A stretch of 64,000 bases of DNA from Brachionus rotundiformis. Taxonomy: Eukaryota > Rotifera > Eurotatoria > Ploima > Brachionidae. The notes below the pieces were generated by a model, which had not been told where the DNA came from, searched no databases, and was given only the letters and a program-made list of their open reading frames with translations. The position numbers were made by a program, and so were the translations under genes. Each line of letters starts with the position of its first letter. Positions within the stretch are counted from its first letter, which is position 1. Positions 21,654-33,933 of this stretch are shown one piece after another. The stretch spans positions 3,703,975 to 3,767,974 of the forward strand of contig JAESIW010000180.1 of NCBI GenBank assembly GCA_016802295.1, read 5' to 3'.

Positions 21654-22532
21654 TTAAACTTTAAAAACATCTTGAGTTGGATCAATGGGAAAAGTGTCCC
21701 CGTTTGTACGTCTTGATTCAAAGGACATTTTTTGGGCCAAACGATTGGTGTATTTTACCGAGGCTCTTTCTTTTGCCAAACGTCGATTCACCACGGGAGC
21801 AATATAGTTTGGATTTTCGTAAAGAACTGCACCTCCGAAGCAGCCATCAAAAATTTTAATCGGATTTAGAACAAATCTTGGTCCAACTTCAGCCAAGCTA
21901 TTTAGTTCTTCACCAATTTGGTAGTTTCGAACCCAAATCTTGTTGTCTAAAATACTGAAATTGAGTACATGGTCGACAAATGGCTGCGACTTAGGATGAT
22001 GATATGGCGTTCCCATAACTTGAATAAGCAGCTCTTTCATTAGTTTCCAATGAGGCTCCAAGTCGAATTCGTCATTGAAGGCCAACAATGGTCTCGATCC
22101 TTTCAAGCAATTACCGGTCAATTTCAGCTCTTCCATTGTGTGCATATTTTCTATAGAAAATTTTATTGATGGACCGTGTGGCTGGGCGCTTAACCACAGA
22201 AAAGCGTCTTGCTTTTTGTGCATCTCGAGATACATTATTTTGTTACAATTTCTGATTTCGGCCACTTCGCTAAGCTCTTGCAGACCATGTTTCCTTGAAA
22301 ATTTGCTGTCTGACCTAGTGTGAGGCATCATGGATTTTAAATTTGCCAAAATGTGGCGAGCCAAATAACTAACTCCTCTAGATGAAATTAGTAAAACTCG
22401 TTGTTTGTTCTTCCATTTTTTGGGCAATTTGGCCGGTTTCTGTTCAGCATTATCATTTTTTTGGTCTGGCTGCGATTTTTTATTAATTTTTTTGGTATTT
22501 TTTACTTTTTTACTTTTTAACACTTTGCCCAT
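21654..22532 (-). CDS. BRIX1: Ribosome biogenesis protein BRX1
   Basis: Complete single-exon gene, 292 residues. A basic N-terminus (KSKKVKNTKKINKKS) precedes the Brix domain, about residues 44-235, with VLLISSRGVSYLARHI, the central HKKQDAFLWLSAQPHGPS and the diagnostic GPRFVLNPIKIFDGCFGG near 218-235. BRX1 acts in the nucleolus with EBP2 in assembly of the large ribosomal subunit precursor. The start ATG is followed by the expected Lys-rich leader, and the length fits the family (human about 350). The gene is divergent from ATP13A1 across 470 bp. Confidence 0.95.
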   Translation of the reverse strand: MGKVLKSKKVKNTKKINKKSQPDQKNDNAEQKPAKLPKKWKNKQRVLLISSRGVSYLARHILANLKSMMPHTRSDSKFSRKHGLQELSEVAEIRNCNKIMYLEMHKKQDAFLWLSAQPHGPSIKFSIENMHTMEELKLTGNCLKGSRPLLAFNDEFDLEPHWKLMKELLIQVMGTPYHHPKSQPFVDHVLNFSILDNKIWVRNYQIGEELNSLAEVGPRFVLNPIKIFDGCFGGAVLYENPNYIAPVVNRRLAKERASVKYTNRLAQKMSFESRRTNGDTFPIDPTQDVFKV

Positions 22533-23002
22533 TTTTATGAAAATATTATTTTTTCTATATCCAGATATTATATTTTTGAGAATAAATTTTCCATGTGCGT
22601 TTAATTAGAACTCGATTGCAATTTTTCTAATCTCGACTCAAAATTTGAGAACATTTTGCTCGTTAATGTCAAATCTAAATTTAATAATTAACCAGTTTTT
22701 TTTATTTGAATTTTTTTAACTTAAATATATTGGATTTATATACGAATTGAAATTAGCTGTTCTAGAATGATGATGTCTTCATTTAATTGAATTATTCAGA
22801 AAAAATTATTATTTTGTGCCTTGTAATTGGTTGTCCACAGCTTAAAATATGTAATCTTGAATTAACAGAGATATCAAAATTAAAAATTAAAATTTATTTT
22901 TCTAAATTTTCTAAAAGATAATTTTAAAAAATAATTAATCAAAAGATTTAATAAAAGTGGTCAAAATCAATAAATTAAAAAATTAAATTTTTTAGATTTA
23001 AA
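22533..23002. promoter_or_regulatory. Divergent intergenic region BRX1 / ATP13A1
   Basis: 470 bp between opposing start codons. The ATP13A1 side ends in TTTTTTAG at 22988-22995, an acceptor-like site 7 bases before the ATG. This suggests a 5'-UTR intron or trans-splicing. No core promoter motif is clear. Confidence 0.45.
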
Positions 23003-26000
23003 ATGAATAAAGAGGATGAGAAAAGTATTGCGGAAAACAGAAAAAGACCAAGACTAAATGATGAAATTGAATCAATAGCAGCATACAAATTTCGACCTTT
23101 TCTCATTCACTTGAACATAGCTCCATTTTTCATAGGCTATTTGATTTGGTTTATGGTATGGAGCCAAAAATTCGGCATCGAGGAATACCCCGAGCTGGGA
23201 ATGATAGTCACTGTCCTAATAGGAATACTTCAAATACTTACATGTCTTTTTTGCTATTGGTTCGTCGAATTCAGAGTTCTAATGCAGTGTAGCCGAGTGA
23301 AGGATCCTGAAAAGGCCGAAGTGGTCCAAGTAACCCCCACGGCCAACAATGGTTTTGCCGAACTAGTTTACATCTATCACAAATTAATCGTCAAAGACCC
23401 AAATCAACCACCTGAAAAAATTACCTGGTTTAAGTTCCAGAAAACCAAGTACATTTATGATGCAGATAAAAAACAATTCAAAGCTTTGGAATTTCCAATT
23501 AATCATCCGCTATCGTTTTACATGGAATCAAAAGGGTATTCACAATCCGAGCAGCAAATACAATATGTGGTCTCCTATTTTGATCTTAACAAAATGGTTA
23601 TGGATATACCCAAATTTATAGAATTGTTTATTGAGCGAGCCACTGCTCCTTTTTTTGTTTTCCAAGTAAATTAATTTTTAAAAAAAATTGCATCCATTTA
23701 ATTTTTCAAAAGGTTTTTTGTGTTCTTTTGTGGTGTTTGGACGAGTACTGGTACTATAGTGTTTTTACTTTGTTCATGCTGGTCTCTTTTGAATGTACAC
23801 TTGTTCAGCAGCAACTAAAAAATATGCAAATGATTCGTCAAATGGGAAATAAGCCATTTAAAATTTTGGTTTACCGATTAAGAAAATGGGTTAGAATAAA
23901 CAGTGATGAACTAGTCCCAGGCGACATCATTTCTGTGAGTCGAAATTTTGGTCTTCAAAATGCCAATATGCCAAATTCATCGACTAGTAGTCAAAATTAC
24001 TCATTGCCATGTGATATTTTGTTACTGCGCGGACAGTGTATAATTAACGAGTCGATGCTTACCGGCGAGTCAGTTCCTGTGATTAAAGAGCCTATTGAGT
24101 CCAGAAATGACCTTAAAACTGAGCTCGATATTGACAATGATGGAAAGCTGCATGTTCTTTTCGGCGGCACTGTCATTGTTCAGCACACACCGCCACCCAA
24201 AAATGACCCTGGTTTAAGAGGTAAATCATTAAAAAATTATCATTTTTTAATTTTGATAATAAAAGATTTATTAGTTTTATTTTATGTAATAAAATTTAAG
24301 TCGGTCTTTTTTTTAAAAATTATAAAAAATAAGGAAAAAAAAAACTCAAAATATTGACAATCTGTCAAATTGAATTTTAAAATAAATTTTTTTAAAATTA
24401 TCTAAATTAGAATAGATATATTATTTTTATATATTTTTTATTTTTAATTATATATTTTTTGAAATTAATTAGAAGACACGTTTTTAAATTTTAATTAATA
24501 ACTTTAATCTATCTTTCAAATTCTTATTTCAAAAACACGAAATGTAAAATTTTTGTTACATGACATAAGACAATCTCATTCTATTATTATCAATTTTACT
24601 ATTAAAAAATAAATAAAATATTTTGTTGTTTATTTAATAAATTAATTTATTTTTTAGCTCAAGATAATGGATGTATTGGTTACGTGTTAAGAACTGGCTT
24701 TAATACGTCTCAAGGCAAACTTTTACGCACGATTATGTACAGCGTAAAAAGAGTCACTGCCAATAATCTGGAAACATTTATGTTTATAATTTTTTTGCTA
24801 ATTTTTGCTATTGCTGCTTCATCATATGTTTGGATAGAGGGAAGCAAAGATCCATCGCGAAACCGATACAAGCTCTTACTAGAATGTACTTTGATCTTAA
24901 CTTCAGTCATACCACCCGAATTGCCCATTGAGCTTGCCTTAGCTGTCAATACTTCGTTGATATCGTTGGTAAAATTAGGAATATATTGCACTGAACCATT
25001 TAGAATACCATTCGCTGGCAAACTTGATATATGCTGCTTTGATAAAACCGGAACATTGACAAGTGACGATCTAATAGTTGAAGGAGTGGCCGGAATTAAG
25101 TAAATATTTTTATCTTTAACTTCTTTTTTAAAATTTTCAATCAGTGATAAAATGGAAATTGTATCTGTGAAAGAAATACCCCAAGAGACTTTGTATACTC
25201 TGGCTACATGCCATACTTTGATGAATTTAGATGAAGAATTGATAGGGGATCCTTTGGAAAAAGTAACTTTACAAGCCATTGAATGGTCACTAACGAAAGG
25301 TGATGTGGTTATAGCTAAAAAACCTAAATCTATGGCAGATGGAGCTACCAACAAGTCAGTTGGATGGAAAATTTATCAGAGATTCTATTTTTCTAGTGCT
25401 CTGAAAAGAATGTCAGTTATTGCCGGTCATACTAAGCCAGGATCTCCTGAAATTAACTACATTGCCACTTGTAAAGGAGCACCAGAGGTTCTAAAACTAA
25501 TGGTATAGCTAGAAATTAAAAGATTATCTTATAAATCTTAAATTGATTAGATTAAAGATTTGCCGTCTAATTTTGACTCAATTTATTTGCACTACGCTAG
25601 AGAAGGTGCAAGAGTTTTGTGCCTTGGATACAAAAATTTGGGAGTTTTATCTCATCAGGAAATAAGAGACCTCAATAGAGAAAAAATCGAAAGTGAGCTC
25701 AACTTTGCAGGCTTTGTCGTCTTCTCAAGTCCGCTTAAACCTGATTCAAAAAATGTAATCAAGGAAATAATGAATGCTAGTCATCATATCACAATGATAA
25801 CAGGAGATAATCCACTAACAGCATGTCACATTGCTTCTAAGCTAAAAATGATAGACAAAAAAAAAACTTTTGTATTAGATAAAGATGATAAATCGTCTAA
25901 TAGCTGGTCTTGGAAGTCAATATTAGATGAGAATAATATCAAGAAAATAGAATTCGCTTCAAATCAGGCTCATAGGTATGTGAGTCCATCAAAACTTAAG

Positions 26001-27527
26001 GAAATGTCAAATGCTTCTTATAGTTATCTCTGCTTAACTGGAGAGGTACAATTATCAAAATTTTTACTTAAAAAATATTAATTTTTTTTTATTCTTAGGG
26101 TTTCGACTATTTATACAGAAACGAATTTAATTTGTTAAAAAATATCATTTCTGAGATAAAAGTATTTGCGCGAGTATCTCCAAAACAGAAAGAACAAGTG
26201 ATAACTATGCTAAAAAAATTAGGCTTTGTGACATTGATGTGTGGCGATGGAACCAACGATGTAAAAATTAATTTTAAATTAAATTAAATTTTATTAAGGA
26301 TATTAAAAGGTTGGTGCTCTGAAACATGCTGACGTAGGCGTTGCTTTGTTGTCTAATAACACTTCAATTGATAATGCGGAGTATGAGCAAAAAAAGAAGG
26401 CCAAGTTAACAGAAGCTAGACAACTTAGTATGGAAGTGAACACATCAAGACTGAGAGGAAATAATTTTAATGCTCAAAGTTCCATGTTAAATGCTCAAAA
26501 AAAATTGACTGATGTTCTTAAAGAAATAGAAGAAGCCGAACAGGCTCAAATTGTAAAACTCGGCGATGCTTCAATTGCTTCGCCATTCACTTATAAACAA
26601 TCTTCAATTCAATGCGGTAATATATTGAATTTAAAAACTTGGTAAAATTATATTTTTTTAATTTTAAGTTTGTGACATAATCAAACAAGGTAGATGCACT
26701 CTTGTTACCACTCTACAAATGTTCAAAATACTGGCATTAAATGCTCTCATATTGGCTTATAGTCAAAGTGTTCTTTATTTAGATGGAATTAAGCTAAGTG
26801 ATGGACAGGCTACCATGCAAGGTCTGTTGTTAGCTGGATGTTTCTTGTTCATTTCGAGATCAAAAGTATTTTGAAATCAAATTAAATAATTAATTTGTAA
26901 ATTTTTACCAAAAGCCTTTAAAAAATTTATCATCAACACGACCATTGCCAAACATTTTTAATCTTTACACAATATTAACAGTCTTGGGACAGTTCGCAGT
27001 TCATCTTAGTTCTTTAATATATTTGGTCAACGAAGCGTATGCTCGTTCACCACCAAAGTAATCTAAATCAAATATTTTACTTATTATTTTAATATATTTT
27101 TGGTCTAGAGAAGAAAAATTTGCTGACCTAGAAGCCGAATTTAAACCATCATTGGTAAATTCAACAGTTTACATAATATCCATGTCACTGCAAGTGGCAA
27201 CTTTTGCAATTAATTACAAAGGACACCCTTTCATGGAAAGTCTTAAAGAAAACAAGCCTCTTCTATACAGCATTATGTTCTCTGCTGGAGCTGTGTTCGT
27301 TCTTGCTGGTAGACTTATGCCTGAGTTGAGCGACCAATTTCAGATTGTGGATTTTAGTGATGAGGTAACTATTTTATCTTTAATGAAATAGTCTTTTTAT
27401 CTTATCTAATAAAAAAAAGTTCCGCAAAATATTGTTCAGTGTGATTCTAATTGATTTTTGCGTCAGTTATGTTTTAGACCGAATACTTGAATTTGTATTT
27501 GGTAAAGCAAAATTGAAAAGCAGCTAG
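23003..27527 (+). CDS. ATP13A1: P5A-type ATPase, ER protein dislocase ATP13A1/Spf1
   Basis: Eleven exons: 23003-23665, 23713-24220, 24658-25099, 25145-25502, 25551-26045, 26099-26260, 26310-26616, 26669-26865, 26915-27057, 27109-27364, 27420-27527; about 1212 residues (human 1204). P-type ATPase signatures are present in order: TGES near 338-341, the P5A membrane motif PPELPIELALAVN near 475, the phosphorylation motif DKTGTLTSDD at about 519, TGDNPLTACHIASK, and the hinge GDGTND near 871-876. The first exon has the two extra N-terminal helices typical of P5A pumps. The family resides in the ER and removes mistargeted transmembrane segments. All exon phases are consistent. The C-terminus is short (GKAKLKSS). 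LMF1 follows 199 bp downstream on the same strand. Confidence 0.96.
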
Positions 27528-27725
27528 TCTTACATCATTATTGTTGAAGACCATAATTCCAAAAAATACTTTTTAAATAAAATCAAAAATTTTTAAAATA
27601 AATTTTAAACAAAACATCTATTTTTAAATTAAATATTTTATTAACCTCTAATAAATTGATTGTAATGAATCACTTAGTTAACATTTGCGTAGTTAATTGT
27701 TATATTTGATGTTTGTTGATTGTAG

Positions 27726-29946
27726 ATGCAACCAAAAAGTTATGATACTGATATAAATCAGCTTAAAGAGTCTCAATTGAATGATTTTCGAAAAAAAATT
27801 CATTCAATGAATCCGAAAAAGAATGGTTATTTTTTAACACGAATAGTCTTGGTTCGTTTTCTGGCTTTTATTTATGGTAAGACGAAATCTAATTCTAAAT
27901 AAATAAATTATTTGGAAATTTTGAATTTAAGCTGTAGCTTTTCTAGTTGCCTTTAACCAAAACGAACAGCTTTTGGGAAAAAATGGACTGTTACCAGCTA
28001 ACAAATACATGGATCGAATTCATACTCATTTCAAAGCTAAAAATAACCCATTGAAAGGTTTAATAGATGATCAATTTTGGAAAAAATTAAATTTATTTGT
28101 GTATATCCCAACTCTGTTTTGGTTCGCTGATTGGACAAATTATATGAACCAACTTTTAAACTATTCTGCATTAATAGGTACAATAACTATTAAAAAAGAA
28201 CGTATATTTATTTTTAAATAATATTTTAGGCTTGACATTATCTATTATGGTAATAATAAAAGGCAGTGCTAATTCAATTTTATTGTTAGTTCTTTGGCTA
28301 CTTTACCACTCTATTGTGAATATAGGTCAAACGTGGTACTCTTTTGGTTGGGAAAGTCAAGTCCTTGAAAGTGGATTCATTGCAATATTTTTGGTTCCAT
28401 ATTTGTCATTAAAAAAAATAGACACCAAATCTCCGCCATCAATGATAATAATTTTTTTATACAGATGGCTAATTTTTCGTATTATGATAGGAGCTGTAAA
28501 GCTTAGAAAAATATTCTAATTAAAATAAAATGATATCTTTAAATCTAGGGTTTAATTAAACTAAGGGGTGACAAATGCTGGAAAGATTTGACATGCATGA
28601 ACTATTTTTATGAAGTAAATTATTTTAATATAATATAAACAAAATATTACAGTTATAGTTTAATTATATTTAAAATAATACAGACTCAACCGGTTCCAAA
28701 TCCGATGAGCTTTTATTTGCATCAGGAACCTGAAGGAATTCATAAATTTGAAGTCTTGTCAAATCATTTTATTGAGTTGATTGCACCATTTTTTGTTCTA
28801 GTACCAATTAGAACTGTGCGTATCATAGGAGGATGGGTTCAGATTATTTTTCAAGTAATTTTTAATTTCTTAAAAAAAAATTTTTAACCTCAAAAATTAG
28901 ATTGCATTGATAATTAGTGGAAATCTAAGTTTCTTGAACTGGCTCACAATTCTCCCATCATTAGCTTGCTTTGATGACTATCATTTGAAATTTTTATTCT
29001 CTTCTAAACAAGACTCATCATTGTGGAGTTTGTTAAAAGCTCAATATTTGGATCAAGTCAAAGAGGAGAATTCATTGCCTGCCAGAAAAATGTCTATAGG
29101 TTATACATTTATCAAAATAAAAAAACATCTTAATAAACATATCTTAAGAAAAAAGAGTTAAATCAACAATTAACTTGTTAATTTTGGCTTTAATCGCATA
29201 TCTAAGCATTCCTGTGGTAATGAATTTGATATCAGAAAAGCAAGCAATGAACACTTCTTTTGAACCATTTAGAATTGTCAACACTTATGGTGCTTTTGGA
29301 AGGTTTAACTTAGATTATAAAATAATAAAATATCTAGATTTTCTTTACTTTATAGCGTTACTAAAGAAAGATACGAAGTTATATTTAAAGGAACTAATGC
29401 AAAAAACCTCCAAAGTAAGCAAGTCGAATGGTTAGAGTATGAATTTATGTGCAAACCGGGTAATGTAAGTAGGACACCTTGTTTGATTTCACCTTACCAC
29501 TATAGACTTGGTATGATTGAATTTAACAAATATAAATAGGTTAACTTAACTAATTTAGACTGGCTCATGTGGTTTGCAGCATTCCAAGTAATTAAAATTT
29601 TAATAAATTAAAAAAGTTATCTAATTTTTTTAAGACTTACGAATACAATCCATGGCTGTTAAGCATGGCTGCCAAATTTTTACTTAATGATAAAAATTTT
29701 ACTTCACAAATGATTGCATTTAATCCTTTTGAAAAAAAAGATTCACCAAAGTAGCTGAAATTTCTATGATATGAAATTAACTAATGTTGAAATTTTAGAT
29801 TTGTGAAAGCGGATTTATACCTTTATAAGTTTTCTCCAATTAATGGGAAATCATGGTGGTCAAGAAAATTTGTAAAAAACTATATACCTACGATCTCAAT
29901 CAGGAATCTTCAAGAATATATTAAAGAATTAGAATGGAATATCTAG
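27726..29946 (+). CDS. LMF1: Lipase maturation factor (LMF1-like)
   Basis: Eleven exons: 27726-27876, 27932-28177, 28230-28495, 28549-28614, 28684-28854, 28901-29099, 29149-29302, 29356-29510, 29559-29587, 29635-29750, 29799-29946; 566 residues, essentially the family length. Diagnostic blocks include GQTWYSFGWESQVLESGF, GLIKLRGDKCWKDLTC, TQPVPNPMSFYLHQEPEG, SGNLSFLNWLTILPSLACFD, NTYGAFGSVTKERYEV and DWLMWFAAFQTYEYNPW. The N-terminal two thirds is multi-pass membrane; the C-terminal part is the ER-lumenal domain. LMF1 is needed in the ER for folding of dimeric lipases. The apparent frame break near 29160 is explained by a 49-bp intron (29100-29148). Exon 9 is only 29 bp. The ATG directly follows ATTGTAG, an acceptor-like sequence. 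Confidence 0.95.
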
Positions 29947-30408
29947 TCATTAAAATGCTTTGAATCTGTATAGCTAAACAGTGCATTATTGGACATTGAC
30001 CAATTTTGAAATTCAATATTTTAAACTAAATAAGATATAATTTGATTTTTTAATTATATTACTAAATTTTAGGCGATTTTCAAATAATATTTTAATGAAA
30101 TGATTAAAAAGCTTTTTTAACTTTACAAATAAAACAATTTAAAAATCTTAATTGTTGATTATTAAGAAATCAAGAAATTTTAAAATAAATTATAAGAAAA
30201 ATAAAATACAATTAAAATTTATACTTTTGGCTCACGTAGATAATGTGATCAATGGTATCATGTCGGTTTGGTGAACATTTTTGTCAAAAAGCCATTGTTT
30301 TGGGAACATGTGATAATATTATTTACATTACTTTTTTTCTTTTTATAAAGAATGATTTGTGAAACTTAGACCATATTAAAATTCTAGTTTAGAAAGTAAA
30401 ATTAGATA
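29947..30408. other. Spacer between LMF1 and tRNA palindrome copy 2
   Basis: About 460 bp, AT-rich, with no recognisable gene. It shares no sequence with the left flank of palindrome copy 1, which fixes the repeat boundary at the tRNA. Confidence 0.5.
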
Positions 30409-30481
30409 GGGGATGTAGCTCAAATGGTAGAGCGCTCGCTTAGCATGCGAGAGGTACCGGGATCGATACCCGGCATCTCCA
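30409..30481 (+). tRNA. trnA-AGC: tRNA-Ala (AGC)
   Basis: Same 73-base tRNA-Ala as at 15934. It is the outer member of the left arm of palindrome copy 2. Confidence 0.96.
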
Positions 30482-30482
30482 G

Positions 30483-30554
30483 GCCGTGATAGTATAGTGG
30501 TTAGTACTTCTCGTTGTGGCCGAGACAACCCAGTTTCGAATACTGGTCACGGCA
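30483..30554 (+). tRNA. trnH-GTG: tRNA-His (GTG)
   Basis: Same as the other His copies; one G (30482) separates it from tRNA-Ala. A T8 terminator follows at about 30557-30564. Confidence 0.96.
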
Positions 30555-30638
30555 TATTTTTTTTCATTTTATTATTTTATATTTTAATACACTAATGTTT
30601 TTAATTTTAAAAAAAATTAGGTAAATGAATGTATAACT

Positions 30639-30688
30639 TGATCAATATTCGAAATTTGATTGCTTTGGTCACTACAAGAAATATCAAC
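30639..30688 (-). pseudogene. Decayed tRNA-His relic in the spacer, copy 2
   Basis: Counterpart of the relic at 16164-16213, with small further differences (AAGAAATATCAAC here, AAGAAGTATCAAC there). It is not foldable as a tRNA. Confidence 0.6.
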
Positions 30689-30984
30689 TCTTCGTTTTAT
30701 AAATATCTATTAAAATAATTATCTCATTAAAGTGAGACCAAGTCCAGTAGTTAGTAAAATTACACTTTAAATATATTTAAAATATCAAAATAATCATTTT
30801 AACAATTACACTTATATAAATATTTTTGATTCAGTAATATTATTTTAATGTGGTATGAATTTTAAAAAATTTAATTTAATATTTTTCGTTTAATTAAAAT
30901 TTTAATTTATAATCTGAAATTTTTTATCAGATTTTTTAATGTATGGCATAATTTTTTACATAACAAATGAATAGAGAAAAAATA

Positions 30985-31056
30985 TGCCGTGACCAGTATT
31001 CGAAACTGGGTTGTCTCGGCCACAACGAGAAGTACTAACCACTATACTATCACGGC
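30985..31056 (-). tRNA. trnH-GTG: tRNA-His (GTG)
   Basis: Inner member of the right arm of palindrome copy 2; same cloverleaf and GTG anticodon. Confidence 0.96.
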
Positions 31057-31057
31057 C

Positions 31058-31130
31058 TGGAGATGCCGGGTATCGATCCCGGTACCTCTCGCATGCTAAG
31101 CGAGCGCTCTACCATTTGAGCTACATCCCC
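31058..31130 (-). tRNA. trnA-AGC: tRNA-Ala (AGC)
   Basis: Outer member of the right arm of palindrome copy 2; same cloverleaf and AGC anticodon. The zinc transporter start codon lies 176 bp beyond it. Confidence 0.96.
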
Positions 31131-31306
31131 TTGGCATTCAAAGAAAAAAATTTAGATATAGTTTCTAAGTTTTGTTTAAATTTTCAATTTTTTTTAATAA
31201 TCCAATCTTGTTGGCTTAATTCAATTCCAGAGACAAATTAAGCCTTCTCCAAATCAAATTATCTTCATTTTTTTAAAAGAAACAATTCCCAGATTGTTAA
31301 ATTCTA

Positions 31307-32548
31307 ATGATTCAATTAGAAGAAAGTAACTATTAAATTTTTTTTAAAATAATATTTTATTTACTTAAACTTTTAGAGACTTTATCTGAAATAGATTTAA
31401 ACTTGGATAAAAATAAATCTTTGACCGACAAAGCATTAGATGTTAAAAACCATGTCGAAAAAACTGTTGTCAAAAAATTAGTTTTGATTATAATAGTTTG
31501 CGCTATTTTTATGATATCTGAAGTAATTGGTGGATATTTGGCAAACAGTTTGGCTATCATTTGCGATGCTTTTCATCTCTTCTCTGATTTGGGCGGATTT
31601 ATCATTAGCCTCTTTTCAACTTACTTATCAACGAGAAAGCCTTCAATGCGGATGAATTTTGGCTACAGAAGAATTGAAGTATTAGGCGCTTTTTCTAGCA
31701 TTATCATCATTTGGCTATTAACTTGTGCTCTTCTTTACATAGCTGTTATGAGAATTCTAGATGGTGACTATGAAATTGATGCCAAAATAATGACTTCAAT
31801 GGCCAGCATTGGAGTTGGATTTAATCTAACAATGGCTTTTATTTTATCTTACACCCATAGTCATAAAGAAATTACCAGCCAAAAACGTAACTCAATTTTT
31901 ATCGCTCCGAAGATAATCGATTCTAAACAAAGCCTCAGCTTAAATCGTCTTAGTGTTGGCAAAATAGATGGCCTGGTCAGCCAAAACCCTATATCAAATT
32001 TCAACATTGATAATGACCAAATAAATTCAATGGTTAGTCGAAATATTAATATCAGAGCGGCTTTTATTCATATAATAGGAGATATAATTCAATCTTTAGG
32101 CGTTTTAGTAGCTGCTTTGGTTATTTTCTTTGAACCATGTTGGAAAATTGTAGATCCTATTTGTACGATTACTTTTTCAATAATAGTATTGGTAACAACT
32201 GTACCAATTGTGACTGACATTGTGAATATTTTACTAGAATCGTTTCCCAAACAGGTTGACTATGATGAATTAGTTAAGACAATTGTAACTCATGATGGTG
32301 TAAAATCTATTCATGATCTAAAATGTTGGTATATTAGCACAGACTTGTATGCATTGAACTTGATCTTGACCATAGATCCAAAATATATTTCAAGAGGAGA
32401 AATAAACTGTAAATTATTGACTAATTTAGTTGAAAATTTAAAGAGGATATTAATTGAAAAATTTAATTTTGAGTTTATTTTTATTCAAATTGACATGCCT
32501 AAATTGGAAAATAGCAAGCGACAAGAACTTTTTTCACATGAATTTTAA
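31307..32548 (+). CDS. ZnT-type zinc transporter (SLC30 family)
   Basis: Two exons, 31307-31325 (encoding MIQLEE plus one base) and 31377-32548, giving 396 residues. This is a cation diffusion facilitator with six membrane segments. The zinc site residues are visible: DAFHLFSD in TM2 (His about 73, Asp about 77) and HIIGD in TM5 (His about 238, Asp about 242), as in the ZnT2/3/4/8 branch. The signature FGYRRIEVLGAF is present. The cytosolic loop between TM4 and TM5 has only a short THSH rather than the His-rich run usual in this branch. The C-terminal domain follows (HDLKCWYISTDLYALNLIL). It probably loads zinc into vesicles or out of the cytosol. The first exon is inferred from splice phase only. 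It follows the tRNA palindrome closely. Confidence 0.92.
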
Positions 32549-32579
32549 TCTAAAATTATTTTTTTATTAATCAAAATTA

Positions 32580-33933
32580 TTAATAAATAAAATCAATTAT
32601 TCTTTTGAGTCTTTTGGAAGTGACATTAAAATTCGAACTAGACACATTCTCGGTGTTTACTTGTTCGTCAATACTTAAATTGTTATTTTTACACTCGTTT
32701 ACCTCATCGATCAGAATATCATTTTTTTCGTACATGTTTTTTATATTTTTAAAATTTAAAAATGATTTTTTGATTTTAGAATTGGCGTAAATTATTATAA
32801 TATTTGTGAGAATAAGAAAAAATGATATCAACAAAATGAAAAAAGACCATTCAAGTTTTCCACAATAAGTTGAGATCCAACCACTATGCATCTGCTCTTG
32901 TGTCAACACATTTTTGTCAATATATAAATAAAATTCAGCTGTAAAAAACAATATTGCCATACCGTGAAATAGAGCTAAAAACAGGATATTGGATTTACAT
33001 TTTTATAGAAATTAATTAATTTACCACTGAGAAAATTCCAAAGGTACATACTCAAAGGACCATGAATTGGATTTGAAGGTGACAAAAATGCATTTAACAG
33101 GGAAAAAATCGCACTCAAAAATACTGTAAATAAAGACAGGGAACAACATAAAATTGTACAAATCCATAATGTTTGATCAAAAATTTTGTCTCTACTCAAT
33201 ACATCTATAACTATTAAACATTATTTTAATTTGAAAATAAGGGATATGAGCAAAAATTGAAAATTCTTTAAATTTATTTAAAAATTTTTTTCTATCTATC
33301 TAATTGAAAAAAAGCCTATTAAATTATTATATAGTTTAAATTGGTTTTTAATATAAAAATATTGAATATCATGTAGTTATAAATCTATTATTTTTTTTAA
33401 TTTGAATAATAATAAGAAAATTAGCTCTTTTTTGTAAAATAATTTAATCATTCAAATTTAATATTAGAAGTGCATTTTTACAATACTGTTATTATAGATA
33501 ATCTTTGTCAAAAATTAGGGTAAAAATTTTTGCTTCAATTTTTAAAATTACTTGTGGCTCTTTTGAGACGATACTTGCATCCAAATCCGTAGTTTAAAAG
33601 CCAGGTTCCTTTAAAAAGCCCAAATCTAATAAAACCTTGAAAGCGTTTACAATCAATTTTATTTATGAGATCAATTATATTTTCTTCTGCGAAATTGTCA
33701 TCAATAAATGAGAAATCAATTTCTTGATTTAAAGTTGAATTTTGAAGAGTCACATTGAACGATTTAATTATTTGTTTTCTAAAGCTTTGTGGGTCTGTGT
33801 TGACAAGATTTCGGTACGGTTTAACAATTACCCAATATTCGGTGGTCATAGAGATACAAGTGATAATAAAAACCGTACAACTAATCATAAAATTAAGCAA
33901 GAAAAGAGAATGCTGAAGTCTATTTGATGACAT
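32580..33933 (-). CDS. Clarin-like tetraspan membrane protein
   Basis: Three exons on the minus strand, 33933-33552, 33204-33025 and 32974-32580, total 318 residues. Four hydrophobic segments: one near the N-terminus (FMISCTVFIITCISM), one opening exon 2 (LWICTILCCSLSLFTVFLSA), one spanning the exon 2/3 junction (LWNFLSALFHGMAILFFTAEF), and one in exon 3 (FFILLISFFLILTNIIIIY). The first extracellular loop is long. The pattern, including NAFLSPSNPIHGPLSMYL (compare the HGPLGLYL block of clarins), fits the clarin/CLRN group of claudin-superfamily proteins. Vertebrate clarins are about 230 residues; here the first loop and the C-terminal tail are longer. Confidence in the tetraspan call is good, and in the clarin name moderate. 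A PWWP gene starts divergently 500 bp away. Confidence 0.72.

Larger units (their letters stand above)
30409..31130. repeat. 722-bp tRNA-bounded palindromic unit, copy 2
   Basis: Same architecture and length as 15934-16655: 146-bp inverted tRNA arms around a 430-bp spacer. The spacer differs from copy 1 at roughly a dozen positions, including two compensating one-base indels, while the tRNA arms look identical. The unit is inserted between LMF1 and the zinc transporter, 14.5 kb from copy 1. Confidence 0.93.

Noticed and set aside
24710..25354. A 214-codon antisense open frame over ATP13A1 exons 3-4
   Set aside because: It crosses a well-supported intron of the opposite-strand gene and is a shadow of conserved ATPase coding sequence.
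29149..29180. Apparent frameshift making LMF1 a pseudogene
   Set aside because: A 49-bp GT-AG intron at 29100-29148 restores the frame and the family sequence, so no break is needed.
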